The notes beneath the pieces were generated by a model. The model was given only the letters and a program-made list of their open reading frames with translations, was not told the origin of the DNA and did no database searches. Shown here one piece after another: positions 8,588 through 17,163 of a DNA stretch of 64,000 bases. The stretch is taken from positions 3,348,001 through 3,412,000 of the forward strand of contig OZ257134.1 of assembly GCA_965279065.1 (NCBI GenBank), in the 5' to 3' direction. The number at the start of each line of letters is the position of its first letter. Position 1 is the stretch's first letter. This DNA comes from JAKAXS01 sp965279065 (GTDB taxonomy: Bacteria > Pseudomonadota > Alphaproteobacteria > Rhizobiales > Hyphomicrobiaceae). The translations under genes were made by a program, and so were the position numbers.

Positions 8588-10024
8588 TTACAAATAAATT
8601 CCAGCAGCCTCGCTGCGCCCACCCGAGGGCGCATCGCGTTCCCGCGAGGCAGCGTCTTCCCCATGTCCACGCCGGTTGCCACCACCGTCACGGCCTTGTG
8701 AGTTAGCCGATCGCTCCCCGGCGGCCTGATAGCCGGCCTGGGATCCGGCCTGAGCGCCAGCCTGCGATCCAGCCTGCGATCCGAATTGCGATGACGAGTT
8801 GGAGCTGCCGTCCGAATTCGTCGCCACCACCGCCGCCACACCAGGGTCGGCATGCGTCACGATGATCTGAGCATCGTCGGCGCGATAGCCGACGGCACGC
8901 AGCAGCGACGACAGAACTTCGCGGTCGCGCTGGATCAAATCGGCGGTTTCGGCGCGCGCCGCATCGATGTGCAGTTCCAGCGTATCGGCCCGCAAGGCCA
9001 TCCGCACCGTCACCGTACCCAGGCTCTCCGGCTGCAACTGAATATGCAGAACCTTGAGTTTGCTGAGCCCCGGCTTGCCGTCGGCAGGCAGTAGCGTTGA
9101 CCGCGACGTGCCTTGCACGGCGCCCGCGATCTCATTCGCGATCTGTTTGGCGACCGGAAGCGTCTGGGCCGTCTGCTGCATAGGCTCGACGGTACCCGAA
9201 ACCGCCTTGCCCGACGCGGCCTCCGAGGTTTCGACCTGATCAGCCGGCTTCCCCCGCGCCGCGGTATCCGTGTGCCGTTCGCCGCCGGATTTCGCGTCCG
9301 CCTCCACATTGACGCCCGCCACCGCAGGGGCTGCGACCGCCGACTCCTCTGCCGTATTGACGACTATGCCGCCGTCGCGCTTGGCCTCCGCTGGCAGCAC
9401 CGCCTTGGCCTTTAGATCAGCCGGCACATCGAGCTCCGCTGCCACCACGGGCGCGAAATGCGTCTCGACGTTGACGACCGACAGCTCCATCGGCCGCTTT
9501 TCCTTGGCACCGGTCGTGGGCGCTGCCACCGCGTACGGCCCATCCGACCAGGCTTCCAACGTGGCGGCGATGCCCTTCAACTCCTTGCCCTCTCCGGCAT
9601 CGGCGGCGCCATCCGTTGCCGGCGCCCCCTCCCGTCCTTGAGCGCTCTGGGCAATCAGTTGCGCCAGCTTCAAGACATCATTGCTGGCCTCCGCGTCCAC
9701 GGCGACGTTGAGCTGTGTCTCCGACTTGACGTCCTGCACGATGGTCGAGAGCGCATTGGCCAACAAGGCCTGCAGCGCGCCGGGTGTAGGCGGGGTCGAT
9801 GCAGCGGTTTCTGACGCCGGCTGCTCGGTCTTCGCCTCGGCAGCAGCTGGCTGTTCGTCACCCGTGTCCGGATCCGCAGCGTCGGGGATCGTCAATTGTG
9901 CCATCAGATCTGCGAACAGGGCGGCGTTGCCTTTGCCTTCGCCCTGCGCGCCATCGATCGCCATGACCGAGTCGGGAACCGGCAACCGTACTGCGCGGTC
10001 CTGCGCTACCGTTCCTACCGTCAT
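8588..10024 (-). CDS. fliK: Flagellar hook-length control protein FliK
   Basis: FliK is the secreted molecular ruler that ends hook growth by switching FlhB specificity. Most of the 478 residues are low-complexity Ala/Glu-rich sequence. The C-terminal domain (about 320-400) carries the family signature LKVLHIQLQPESLGTVTVRMAL and LIQRDREVLSSLLRAVGYRADDAQIIVTH. A short Gly-Ser-Gln-Ala repeat (about 415-436) and a Gly/Arg-rich tail follow. Its ATG overlaps the motC stop by 4 bases, so it is translated with motB-motC, as in rhizobia. Confidence 0.9.
   Translation of the reverse strand: MTVGTVAQDRAVRLPVPDSVMAIDGAQGEGKGNAALFADLMAQLTIPDAADPDTGDEQPAAAEAKTEQPASETAASTPPTPGALQALLANALSTIVQDVKSETQLNVAVDAEASNDVLKLAQLIAQSAQGREGAPATDGAADAGEGKELKGIAATLEAWSDGPYAVAAPTTGAKEKRPMELSVVNVETHFAPVVAAELDVPADLKAKAVLPAEAKRDGGIVVNTAEESAVAAPAVAGVNVEADAKSGGERHTDTAARGKPADQVETSEAASGKAVSGTVEPMQQTAQTLPVAKQIANEIAGAVQGTSRSTLLPADGKPGLSKLKVLHIQLQPESLGTVTVRMALRADTLELHIDAARAETADLIQRDREVLSSLLRAVGYRADDAQIIVTHADPGVAAVVATNSDGSSNSSSQFGSQAGSQAGAQAGSQAGYQAAGERSANSQGRDGGGNRRGHGEDAASRERDAPSGGRSEAAGIYL
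8717..8782 (-). repeat. GSQAG codon repeat inside fliK
   Basis: About 66 bases of tandem near-repeats encode four to five copies of a Gly-Ser-Gln-Ala-type unit (GSQAGSQAGAQAGSQAGYQA). The DNA copies differ slightly. It is a candidate for length variation by slippage in the region after the FliK core domain. Confidence 0.7.
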
Positions 10025-11229
10025 CTCTTTACCGCCTTCAATAGTTCGTCAGCCTTGCCGATTGACTTGCGAGCCTGTTCCACGACGGGGGATGGCTCAG
10101 CCGCCGTCGTCATCTGTTCGGGAACGATGTCGTCCGCCGGCTGCAACGCTTGAACCATCATCGCATCGGGCTCGCGCCTCACGTCCTCGCCGACCTCGAT
10201 AGCCGCATCGGCCAGCAGCGTATCGCGTGCCCCAAGGCGGCCCCGGTCGATCGATTCCAGTGTCGACATGCCGACGACCGTCTGGTCGGATGCCACGTTG
10301 GCAGCCGCGCCGTAGACCTGCAGTCGCGTGAGTTCGGCGCTGCCGGGATCATAGAGCTCGCTGGCGCGTGCCGCCGCAAAGCGTGCCATCTTGACCTTCC
10401 CGGAAAGCACGGCCCGCTCCGCCAACAACAGATAGGTCTGACGCCGGCTCGTCGTCCCGATCAGGTCGAACAGCCGGACCAGGCGTGCGAATTGCTCTTC
10501 GTCCCGCGTATCCGGCTCACCCGCCAGCTGTTCGGCGATCTCGCGATAGAACGTCGGCGCATAGACGGCGTTGCCGAAGCGTCGCAGATATTGTGCCGCG
10601 AGCTTTTCCGCCTGGTCCCAGCGACCGAGCTTGCTGGCCACCATGGTCTGGCGGCGCAGCGCGCCCTGCTCGACCAGCGAGCCGGGCGCCAGCAATCGCG
10701 CGACCTCGAAGCTCTTGATCGCCTGCTCCGGTTCGCGCGCGGCATAAACGATGCCCTGCACCAGCGCGACATGGGCCGCGAGCGAGGGCTCGATCTCACG
10801 GGGATTGACCTTCGACAGCAACGCCCGCGCCTCGTCGCTGCGCCGCTCCGCAAACGCAATCGCGGCGGCGGCCAGGTTGAGGTCGACGCCCGCGATCTCG
10901 ATCTTGTCGTCGATCAGTCGCTTGAGAACGTCCGCCTCGCCGCCGCTCAGCACGTAAGAGACGAGCGCGCGTCCGTTCTTTGCATCTTTCCAATCTTCGA
11001 CAGGCGCCTTCGCCATCTCTTCGCCGATCCGCTGGATCAGCGGTCGCTGCGCCTGATGCGCCGCGCGGTTGCCGACGCCGGTCTGGTCCTGCATCGCGTT
11101 GAGCGTACGCACCAGCTGATAGGGTTTGAGCACTTCTGCGGCGGGCGCCGGCTCCTCGGATGCCCGCGCCGGAGCCGCCAGCCATCCGGCCAGCGATACC
11201 CACAGCAGCAGCGAGCGCGATGCCGTCAC
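10021..11229 (-). CDS. motC: Periplasmic motility protein MotC
   Basis: MotC is a rhizobial periplasmic protein needed for motor function, proposed to work with MotB. The 402-residue product starts with GTG and has a Sec signal peptide (SRSLLLWVSLAGWLAAPARASEE). The mature part is helical with TPR-like stretches (LVQGIVYAAREPEQAIKSFEVARLLAPGSL; LGRWDQAEKLAAQYLRRFGNAVY). It overlaps motB by 4 bases (GTGA) and fliK by 4 bases. The motE gene lies at 19.2-20.8 kb; in S. meliloti MotE acts as the MotC chaperone. Confidence 0.9.
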   Translation of the reverse strand: MTASRSLLLWVSLAGWLAAPARASEEPAPAAEVLKPYQLVRTLNAMQDQTGVGNRAAHQAQRPLIQRIGEEMAKAPVEDWKDAKNGRALVSYVLSGGEADVLKRLIDDKIEIAGVDLNLAAAAIAFAERRSDEARALLSKVNPREIEPSLAAHVALVQGIVYAAREPEQAIKSFEVARLLAPGSLVEQGALRRQTMVASKLGRWDQAEKLAAQYLRRFGNAVYAPTFYREIAEQLAGEPDTRDEEQFARLVRLFDLIGTTSRRQTYLLLAERAVLSGKVKMARFAAARASELYDPGSAELTRLQVYGAAANVASDQTVVGMSTLESIDRGRLGARDTLLADAAIEVGEDVRREPDAMMVQALQPADDIVPEQMTTAAEPSPVVEQARKSIGKADELLKAVKR

Positions 11230-12560
11230 GGCTTCACCGCCTTGAGCAGGATCTCGATGCGCCGGTTCTGCGCCGCGTTGGGATCGCTCGCCACCTTCAA
11301 TGCGCGGTCGGCGTGACCTTCAATGCGGTCGAAGCGCGTCTCGGCCACGCCGCCGCGCACGAGCATATAGTAGGCCATGTGCGCGCGCGCCGACGACAGC
11401 CGCCAGTTGTCGTAATCCCTCGAGCGATAGGGCCGGCTATCCGTGTGTCCGCGCACGACGATGTCGCCGGGCCGGTCCTTGAGCATGCCGGCGATGCGCT
11501 CCATGATCGCAACCATCTCCGGTCTCGGCTTGGCTGAACCGACCGAAAACATGCCGAACGTTGCATCATCCATCAGACTGACGAGCACGCCTTCTGCCGT
11601 GTTGGTCACCTCGATTTGCGGGATTGGCGTCTTGGCTTCCGACGTCATCTCCTTGATCTGGGTCTGCAGTTCGCGCGCTTCCTGCTCCGTCTTCTCCTTG
11701 GCCCGCGCGGCGGCGGTCGCATCCGCGGCAGACTGTTCCGCCGTCTTTTCGGCCGCCTTCATCGCGACTTGAGTGTCCCCAGGGGCAACGGTTCCGGCAG
11801 GTTGCGCACCCGCCGCGCTTGCGCCAGACGGCTGGGGACCCGGAGTTTTCTGCGCGCCCTGCGGCGACGGCTGCCCTGCAACTTGTGTCGCCGCCTTGTC
11901 GTCTGCAGGGATCACCGGATCAGCGGCAGGCGGAGTCTTGGCGGCCTGGGGTGGTGGTGAATCCTCTTTCGATACGCTGCCGTCCGCGACGGGAATGTCC
12001 GAGGGAATCGCGTCGATCTTCGCCGGTTCCTGGCGGAAGTCGGGGTCGAACGGATCGCGATAGCCTTCGCCACCGCTGTAGACGTCGCTCACCGTGTTCT
12101 TCGAGCCGCCCTCCGGCACCGATTCCTCGCCGCGGCGGAACGTGGCCGCCTTCTTCGAGAGTTCCGACAACAGGCCGTAGGGATCACGGAAGATCCCCTG
12201 CTCGTCGACGTTGCTGACTTTGGCCTCGACTTCTTCCTTCGGATCCGTCGACGCGTTCTTTTCCTGAGCCTTCTTCTGCTCCTTGCCCTCGGACGGCTTG
12301 TCCTGGCCGGCGAGATTGTTCAATCCCTTCTCGCTCGTGATCTGGTCGCTCATCCGCATGGGATTGAAGTACGTCGCCACTGACTGCAGCGTCTTCTTGT
12401 TGGCGGCATTCACCAGCCACATCACCAGGAAGAATGCCATCAGGGCCGTCATAAAGTCGGCGTAGGCGATCTTCCAGAGTCCGGTATGGCCGTGCTCTTC
12501 CTCATGGCCCGATCGGCGCCGGATGATGACGATCTCCTGGGCGGTCTTGTCTTCGCTCAT
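11226..12560 (-). CDS. motB: Flagellar motor stator protein MotB
   Basis: MotB forms the proton channel with MotA and anchors it to peptidoglycan. The 444-residue product has one membrane helix at about 29-50 (LWKIAYADFMTALMAFFLVMWLV) with the critical proton-carrying Asp at about residue 35. A very long acidic and Pro/Ala-rich linker spans about 75-300. A C-terminal OmpA-like domain follows (about 310-440; IVVRGHTDSRPY, NWRLSSARAHMAYYML). The linker is longer than in E. coli MotB (308 aa), as is common in rhizobia, and may be the MotC contact. motA is at 26.4 kb, not adjacent. Confidence 0.95.
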   Translation of the reverse strand: MSEDKTAQEIVIIRRRSGHEEEHGHTGLWKIAYADFMTALMAFFLVMWLVNAANKKTLQSVATYFNPMRMSDQITSEKGLNNLAGQDKPSEGKEQKKAQEKNASTDPKEEVEAKVSNVDEQGIFRDPYGLLSELSKKAATFRRGEESVPEGGSKNTVSDVYSGGEGYRDPFDPDFRQEPAKIDAIPSDIPVADGSVSKEDSPPPQAAKTPPAADPVIPADDKAATQVAGQPSPQGAQKTPGPQPSGASAAGAQPAGTVAPGDTQVAMKAAEKTAEQSAADATAAARAKEKTEQEARELQTQIKEMTSEAKTPIPQIEVTNTAEGVLVSLMDDATFGMFSVGSAKPRPEMVAIMERIAGMLKDRPGDIVVRGHTDSRPYRSRDYDNWRLSSARAHMAYYMLVRGGVAETRFDRIEGHADRALKVASDPNAAQNRRIEILLKAVKP

Positions 12561-13159
12561 TGCAGCGCGCCCTCGATCTGGATCACCCAGTCTGACAGCC
12601 GCGTCTCGATGATGCGCGTGTCGACCCTGACGCGGATTTCAGGACTGGAAACAGCCGCTACCCTGACGACGGTCGCGAGCGGCTCCAGCCGCTGCGCCAG
12701 CACCGGCATAAGGTCCGCAGGCCCGGAAATCTCGATCGTTGTCGGCATGCTGTCCCTGACGAGATCCTCAGCCGCAGCCACGACATCATTCAATGCCTGG
12801 TCGCGCAGTCTGCCGGCGATGAAAGGCGCCAGCGTCCGTGCGATCGCCGCCGCCGTGTCCTGGCGGGTCGCCTCGATGCCCGCTTCGAGCTTGGCCTCTA
12901 GGATACGCGCCTCGCCTTCTACGAGCCGCCGCCGCGCCGCCTCGAACTCGCCGCGAAGCCGCGCCTCCTGATCGCTCAACGCCTGCTTCAGGTTCGTGTC
13001 TGCCGCCCGCACCCCGCGTTCGAACCCCATCGCGTCGGCCGCCGCAATGCGTGATGCCGAATGCGTGGCACCGAAGGGCGCCAGCACGCTGGTGCCGGAG
13101 CGATCTGCTTCGCTGCTGTTGAGATCGACCAGATGGTGCAGCAAGGGCGACGTTTGCAT
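12557..13159 (-). CDS. fliH: FliH-like flagellar export regulator
   Basis: FliH holds the FliI ATPase at the export gate. The 200-residue protein has a central charged coiled coil (LKQALSDQEARLRGEFEAARRRLVEGEARILEAKL) and a C-terminal globular part ending in VDTRIIETRLSDWVIQIEGAL, as in the FliH/HrpE family. Its ATG (13159) overlaps the fliF stop as TAATG, and its stop overlaps the motB start by 4 bases. A start six codons earlier (13177) is possible. Position after fliF supports FliH, although sequence conservation in this family is low. Confidence 0.75.
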   Translation of the reverse strand: MQTSPLLHHLVDLNSSEADRSGTSVLAPFGATHSASRIAAADAMGFERGVRAADTNLKQALSDQEARLRGEFEAARRRLVEGEARILEAKLEAGIEATRQDTAAAIARTLAPFIAGRLRDQALNDVVAAAEDLVRDSMPTTIEISGPADLMPVLAQRLEPLATVVRVAAVSSPEIRVRVDTRIIETRLSDWVIQIEGALQ

Positions 13160-14793
13160 TACGAGGCCTTCATCCACTGCTTCAGGATCGCCGCCGCTTG
13201 GGTTTCATCCAGGTCGATGATCTTTTCCAGCCGCTGCGCCGGCACGTTGCCGGTCTTGCGCGCAAGCGCCGACAGGAAGTTGTCATCCGGCTCCGGCGCA
13301 GGCGGCGCCACCTGGATGACCTCAGCCTGCGCCGGCGGCTGCGGCAACGCGGCCAGGCTCGGCCCCGACATCGCCAGCGCGCCCTGTGAGGCCTGATTTT
13401 CCAGCAGCATCCGCGTCGCGGGCTTCAGCCCGAACCAGATCAACAGCGCCGCAACACCGATGATGGTGACGGCCCGCAGCACGCTCCCGAACTGGCTGGC
13501 GATGATCTCGCCGATGCTCGGTCCCGCCACCGGCTCGAGTACGCCGTTTTCCAGGAAGTCCACCGCGACGACGGAAACCCGGTCGCCGCGTTTCAGGTCG
13601 AGGCCGGCAGCGCTACCCACCAGCGTCTCGATCTCCTTGATGCGCGCATTCATCGCCTCTTGCGACGGCGAATTGCCCAGCGAGGTCGCCAGCTGCCGGC
13701 GGTTCAGCATCACCGCGACCGTCAACGCTTCGATGCGATAGCCCTCGCTGACCGTGGCCGTCGACTTCGAGTTGAGTTCGAAGTTCGTCAGCTCTTCCTT
13801 GCGCTCGTTGGACTTGCTGTTGCTGCCGGCGCCGGAAGACCCCGTCTCGGCGCCCGGAACATTCTGTTCCACAGTCACTGCCGCCTTGTTGTTGTCGTTC
13901 TGCGACTTGCCGGTTTCCTTGACCGACTTGACCGAACGCTCGACCTTCGATTCCGGATCGAAGTTGGTCTCGTTGGTCTGCCGCTTGTCGAGATTGAGAC
14001 GCGCCGCGACGCTGATCTCGAAGTTATCGATCCCCAGGTACGGCGCCAGCGTCCGGCGAACGTTCTCCTGCATCTCCTTGCTGATCGTCTTCTCCAGCTC
14101 GACCATCTTCGACGACGAGGCCATGCCGGTGTCGTCCGTCCCGGCCAGCACGGAGCCGTCCGTGTTGAGAATGCGAACCTGGTCGGCATTCATGCCGGGC
14201 ACGGCCGCGGCAACAAGCTGGCGAATGGCCTGGGCGGACGATGCATCACCCGGCATCTCCGTGCGGATCACGACGGAGGCAGACGCCGGCTGTCGCGCCC
14301 GGCGGAACGACCCCTGATCCGGCAGCACGATATGCACGCGCGCTGCCTTGACGCCCTTCATACCCTGGATCGTCCGTGCAATTTCGCCTTCAAGCACGCG
14401 CGTGCGGGTCACTTCCTGCATGAACGAGGTCAGACCGATCGGTCCCACCTTCTCGTAGAGCTCGTAGCCCGCGCTCGGGCTGCCCGGCAGGCCTTTTTCC
14501 GCCAGCACCTGGCGGGCGCGCGAGGTCTGTCCGACCGGCACCGACACCTTCGTCCCTTCGGGATTGACGTCGAAGGTGATTCCCTCGTCCTGCAAGACCG
14601 CGCCGATTCGGCTGACGTCCTGTTGTGTGAGCCCCGCATAAAGCGGCTCGAAGTCGGGGCGGCTCAGGTAGTAGCTTCCGAAAGCCACCGCTGCAAAGAC
14701 GGCGAGGCCGATCAGCCCCAGCGCGGTCAATCGGCGTCCGCCGAGAGCGCTGAGATTGTTGAATATCGCATCGAGTTGCATGCGCCCGATCAT
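13159..14793 (-). CDS. fliF: Flagellar MS-ring protein FliF
   Basis: FliF builds the MS-ring in the inner membrane. About 545 residues: N-terminal membrane helix (RRLTALGLIGLAVFAAVAFGSYYL), YscJ/FliF ring-building domain 1 (FEPLYAGLTQQDVSRIGAVLQ), domain 2 with VKAARVHIVLPDQGSF, a Gly/Ser/Lys-rich linker, a second membrane helix (AVTIIGVAALLIWFGL), and the C-terminal FliG-binding tail (RLEKIIDLDETQAAAILKQWM). The ATG at 14793 is preferred because GGGA sits 7 bases upstream; the ATG at 14781 is an alternative. The gene is separated from flagellin 1 by a terminator, so it should have its own promoter at about 14.8 kb. Confidence 0.95.
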   Translation of the reverse strand: MIGRMQLDAIFNNLSALGGRRLTALGLIGLAVFAAVAFGSYYLSRPDFEPLYAGLTQQDVSRIGAVLQDEGITFDVNPEGTKVSVPVGQTSRARQVLAEKGLPGSPSAGYELYEKVGPIGLTSFMQEVTRTRVLEGEIARTIQGMKGVKAARVHIVLPDQGSFRRARQPASASVVIRTEMPGDASSAQAIRQLVAAAVPGMNADQVRILNTDGSVLAGTDDTGMASSSKMVELEKTISKEMQENVRRTLAPYLGIDNFEISVAARLNLDKRQTNETNFDPESKVERSVKSVKETGKSQNDNNKAAVTVEQNVPGAETGSSGAGSNSKSNERKEELTNFELNSKSTATVSEGYRIEALTVAVMLNRRQLATSLGNSPSQEAMNARIKEIETLVGSAAGLDLKRGDRVSVVAVDFLENGVLEPVAGPSIGEIIASQFGSVLRAVTIIGVAALLIWFGLKPATRMLLENQASQGALAMSGPSLAALPQPPAQAEVIQVAPPAPEPDDNFLSALARKTGNVPAQRLEKIIDLDETQAAAILKQWMKAS

Positions 14794-14855
14794 GATCGTC
14801 CCGGTGGCTAGAGGCAGATCTGAATCTTCGGCGTTGTACCTTGTGTGAGAGTGAC

Positions 14856-14887
14856 GAAAAACGGCCACGCCAGGATCTGGCGTGGCC
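14856..14887 (-). terminator. Terminator of flagellin gene 1
   Basis: On the minus strand a perfect 10-base stem (GGCCACGCCA / TGGCGTGGCC) with a 5-base loop is followed by GTTTTT. It lies 43 bases beyond the flagellin 1 stop. The same hairpin follows flagellin 2, so it is part of the duplicated unit. It insulates the flagellin message from fliF. Confidence 0.88.
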
Positions 14888-14929
14888 GCGTTGCTATAGT
14901 GTCTCGCCTAGTCCGCCCGACCGAGCGTC

Positions 14930-15811
14930 TTACTGGAAGAGCCGCAGGATCGACTGGCTGGACTGGTTGGCGATCGAGAGTGCCTGGACGCCGAGCTGCT
15001 GCTGAACCTGCAGAGCCTGGAGCTTCGTCGACTCTTCGTTCATGTCGGCGTCGACCAGCGAGGAGATGCCGCGATCGATGGCGTCGCGCAGGTCCTTCAC
15101 GAAGGTCTGCTGGATACCGATGCGCGACTTGACGGAGCCGAGGCTGGTGGCGACCGAGGTCAGCGAGTTGAGCGCGATAGCGGCCTTGTCCATTTCAGCC
15201 TGGATCTGACCCGAAGTCATGGCCGAGATGTCGATGGCGAACACCGTGCCGAGAACACCCGTGCCCGAGCCGTTGGGATTGACGAACAGGCGAACATTCA
15301 CCAGGTCGATGTCGATGGTGCCGATCACGGATGAGCCGAGGCTGTTGCGCGAGTAGCTGGCAACGATCTGTGCCGTGCCGCCGGCGCTTGCGGGCGCGTC
15401 GGCCATCAGCCAGTTCTGGCCGCTGTACGATGCCGACTTGGCAACCGTCAGGAGCTGTTCCTGCAGCGCGTCGATGTCGGTCTGCACCAATTTCTTGTCG
15501 ACCGTGTCCTGACGGGCGCTGGCCAGCTTGTCACGGATCTGTTTGACGATTTCGATCGTGTTGCTGACGGCGGTGTAGGAAACGTCCACCTGGCCGGCGC
15601 CGAGGCCGAGCGAGTCCTGCACGGTCGAGAGAGCCGAGTTGTCGCTGCGCAGCGTGGTGGCGATCGCCCAGTAGGCGGCGTTGTCGGCGGCTTCGTTGAC
15701 CTTGAAGCCGGTCGAGATGCGCGACTGCGTCTTTTCGAGGTTCTTGTTGGTGGCATTGAGGCTCTGTAGAGCCGTCATCGCCGCGAAGTTGGTCTTGATA
15801 CTGTTTGCCAT
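14930..15811 (-). CDS. Flagellin 1
   Basis: A 293-residue flagellin, the filament subunit, short as in rhizobia. The N-terminal D0/D1 coiled coil reads MTALQSLNATNKNLEKTQSRISTGFKVN and the C-terminal one QALQVQQQLGVQALSIANQSSQSILRLFQ. The ATG at 15811 begins MANSIKTN; the frame is open upstream but that part is leader DNA. It differs from the next flagellin by about ten residues, most in the central part (about 195-250). It is transcribed alone, between its own leader and terminator. No FliS or FliD gene is present; FlaF and FlbT, encoded at 36 kb, are the likely regulators of its secretion and message stability. Confidence 0.97.
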   Translation of the reverse strand: MANSIKTNFAAMTALQSLNATNKNLEKTQSRISTGFKVNEAADNAAYWAIATTLRSDNSALSTVQDSLGLGAGQVDVSYTAVSNTIEIVKQIRDKLASARQDTVDKKLVQTDIDALQEQLLTVAKSASYSGQNWLMADAPASAGGTAQIVASYSRNSLGSSVIGTIDIDLVNVRLFVNPNGSGTGVLGTVFAIDISAMTSGQIQAEMDKAAIALNSLTSVATSLGSVKSRIGIQQTFVKDLRDAIDRGISSLVDADMNEESTKLQALQVQQQLGVQALSIANQSSQSILRLFQ

Positions 15812-15886
15812 AGTGAATTGTCCCTGGGCTGGAAGCTGACGCGGGACATTCCGGATTAACCGGTATGACAGGGCGGCTTCATGCCT

Positions 15887-15913
15887 TTGGCCGGCCCATC
15901 GGGGCCTAGCCAA
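15887..15913 (-). promoter_or_regulatory. Leader hairpin of flagellin 1 mRNA
   Basis: In the 5' leader, 76 bases before the ATG, the arms TTGGC-TA-GGCCC and GGGCC-G-GCCAA can pair around a CGAT loop. The same position in flagellin 2 folds similarly with changed bases. FlbT of Caulobacter and Brucella acts on flagellin mRNA leaders, and flbT is present here, so this is a candidate target. That link is inference. Confidence 0.4.
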
Positions 15914-16014
15914 CCTGTAATCAACGCAATGTAGGCAGACAGAACTTACGCAGAGGTTAATTCGATGCACAACTGCATCTAGTTTTCGATAGCGTTGCCG
16001 AGGCGCACGTCCGA

Positions 16015-16046
16015 CGAAAACGGCCACGCCAGGATCTGGCGTGGCC
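16015..16046 (-). terminator. Terminator of flagellin gene 2
   Basis: The stem and loop are the same as at 14863-14887, here followed by GTTTTCG on the minus strand. It lies 40 bases beyond the flagellin 2 stop and upstream of the flagellin 1 leader, so the two flagellins are separate transcription units. Confidence 0.85.
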
Positions 16047-16086
16047 GCACTGATGTCGTGCTTGGTCCTATTGAGCTAGACCAGTC

Positions 16087-16968
16087 TTACTGGAAGAGCC
16101 GCAGGATCGACTGGCTGGACTGGTTGGCGATCGAGAGCGCCTGCACACCGAGCTGCTGCTGAACCTGCAGAGCCTGGAGCTTCGTCGACTCTTCGTTCAT
16201 GTCGGCGTCGACCAGCGAGGAGATACCGCGATCGATGGCGTCGCGCAGGTCCTTCACGAAGGTCTGCTGGATGCCGATGCGCGACTTGACGGAGCCAAGG
16301 CTGGTGGCGACCGATGTCAGGTCGTTGATGGCCGTTGCCGCCTTGTCCATTTCAGCCTGGATCTGACCCGAGGTCATGGCCGAGATGTCGATGCCGAACA
16401 CCGTGCCGAGAACACCCGTGCCCGAGCCGTTGGTGTTGACGAACAGGCGAACCTTCGACAGGTCGATGTCGATGGTGCCGATGACGGAAGAGCCAAGGCT
16501 GTTGCGCGAGTAGCTGGCAACGATCTGTGCCGTGCCGCCGGCGCTTGCGGGCACGTCCGCCATCAGCCAGTTCTGGCCGCTGTACGATGCCGACTTGGCA
16601 ACCGTCAGGAGCTGTTCCTGCAGGGCGTCGATGTCGGACTGCACCAGCTTCTTGTCGACCGTGTCCTGACGGGCGCTGGCCAGCTTGTCACGGATCTGCT
16701 TGACGATTTCGATCGTGTTGCTGACGGCGGTGTAGGAAACGTCCACCTGGCCGGCGCCGAGGCCGAGCGAGTCCTGCACGGTCGAGAGAGCCGAATTGTC
16801 GCTGCGCAGCGTGGTGGCGATCGCCCAGTAGGCGGCGTTGTCGGCGGCTTCGTTGACCTTGAAGCCGGTCGAGATGCGCGACTGCGTCTTTTCGAGGTTC
16901 TTGTTGGTGGCGTTGAGGCTCTGCAAAGCCGTCATGGCCGAGAAGTTGGTCTTGATACTGTTTGCCAT
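16087..16968 (-). CDS. Flagellin 2
   Basis: A second 293-residue flagellin, identical in length to flagellin 1 and about 97 percent identical by eye. Conserved N- and C-terminal coiled coils are present (RISTGFKVNEAADNAAYWAI; ILRLFQ at the end). Differences include Ser for Ala at position 9, SKV for VNV and NTN for NPN in the central segment, and ATAIND for AIALNS. The start at 16968 (MANSIKTN) follows a GGGACAATGCACT leader end like that of flagellin 1. The fliP gene ends 196 bases upstream, leaving room for a dedicated promoter. Confidence 0.97.
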   Translation of the reverse strand: MANSIKTNFSAMTALQSLNATNKNLEKTQSRISTGFKVNEAADNAAYWAIATTLRSDNSALSTVQDSLGLGAGQVDVSYTAVSNTIEIVKQIRDKLASARQDTVDKKLVQSDIDALQEQLLTVAKSASYSGQNWLMADVPASAGGTAQIVASYSRNSLGSSVIGTIDIDLSKVRLFVNTNGSGTGVLGTVFGIDISAMTSGQIQAEMDKAATAINDLTSVATSLGSVKSRIGIQQTFVKDLRDAIDRGISSLVDADMNEESTKLQALQVQQQLGVQALSIANQSSQSILRLFQ

Positions 16969-17043
16969 AGTGCATTGTCCCTGGGCTGGAAGCTGACGCG
17001 GGACATTCCGGATCGACCGGTATGACAGGGCGGCATCATGCCT

Positions 17044-17071
17044 TTGGCCAGCCCGCACGGGGCCCAGCCAA
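17044..17071 (-). promoter_or_regulatory. Leader hairpin of flagellin 2 mRNA
   Basis: At the same distance from the ATG as in flagellin 1, arms TTGGC...GCCC and GGGC...GCCAA can pair around CGTGC. Stem ends are kept while the loop and some inner bases differ from copy 1, which suggests the fold rather than the exact sequence is kept. Confidence 0.4.
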
Positions 17072-17163
17072 CCTGTCATGAACGCAATGTAGGCAGACAG
17101 AGCTTACGCGTGGGTTAATTCAACTGAACGAAGTCTCTACAATCTGCGATTTTCTAACGACGG

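Larger units (their letters stand above)
14856..17121 (-). repeat. Tandem duplication of a 1.16-kb flagellin unit
   Basis: Two direct copies, 14856-15963 and 16015-17121, each hold a conserved leader of about 145 bases, a 293-codon flagellin gene and the same terminator hairpin. Matching points are offset by 1157-1159 bases. Homology appears to stop just upstream of a TTAATTC element and after the terminator, so the duplicated unit corresponds to one complete transcription unit. Confidence 0.9.

Noticed and set aside
10150..11316. 388-codon plus-strand ORF opposite motC
   Set aside because: Arg/His/Leu-rich composition typical of antisense frames in GC-rich DNA; motC has signal peptide and overlap logic.
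13660..14811. 383-codon plus-strand ORF opposite fliF
   Set aside because: Antisense to conserved fliF motifs; no recognisable features.
17055..17075. Sigma-54-like element in the flagellin leader
   Set aside because: Spacing between GG and GC is one base too long, and the sequence is better explained as part of the leader hairpin.
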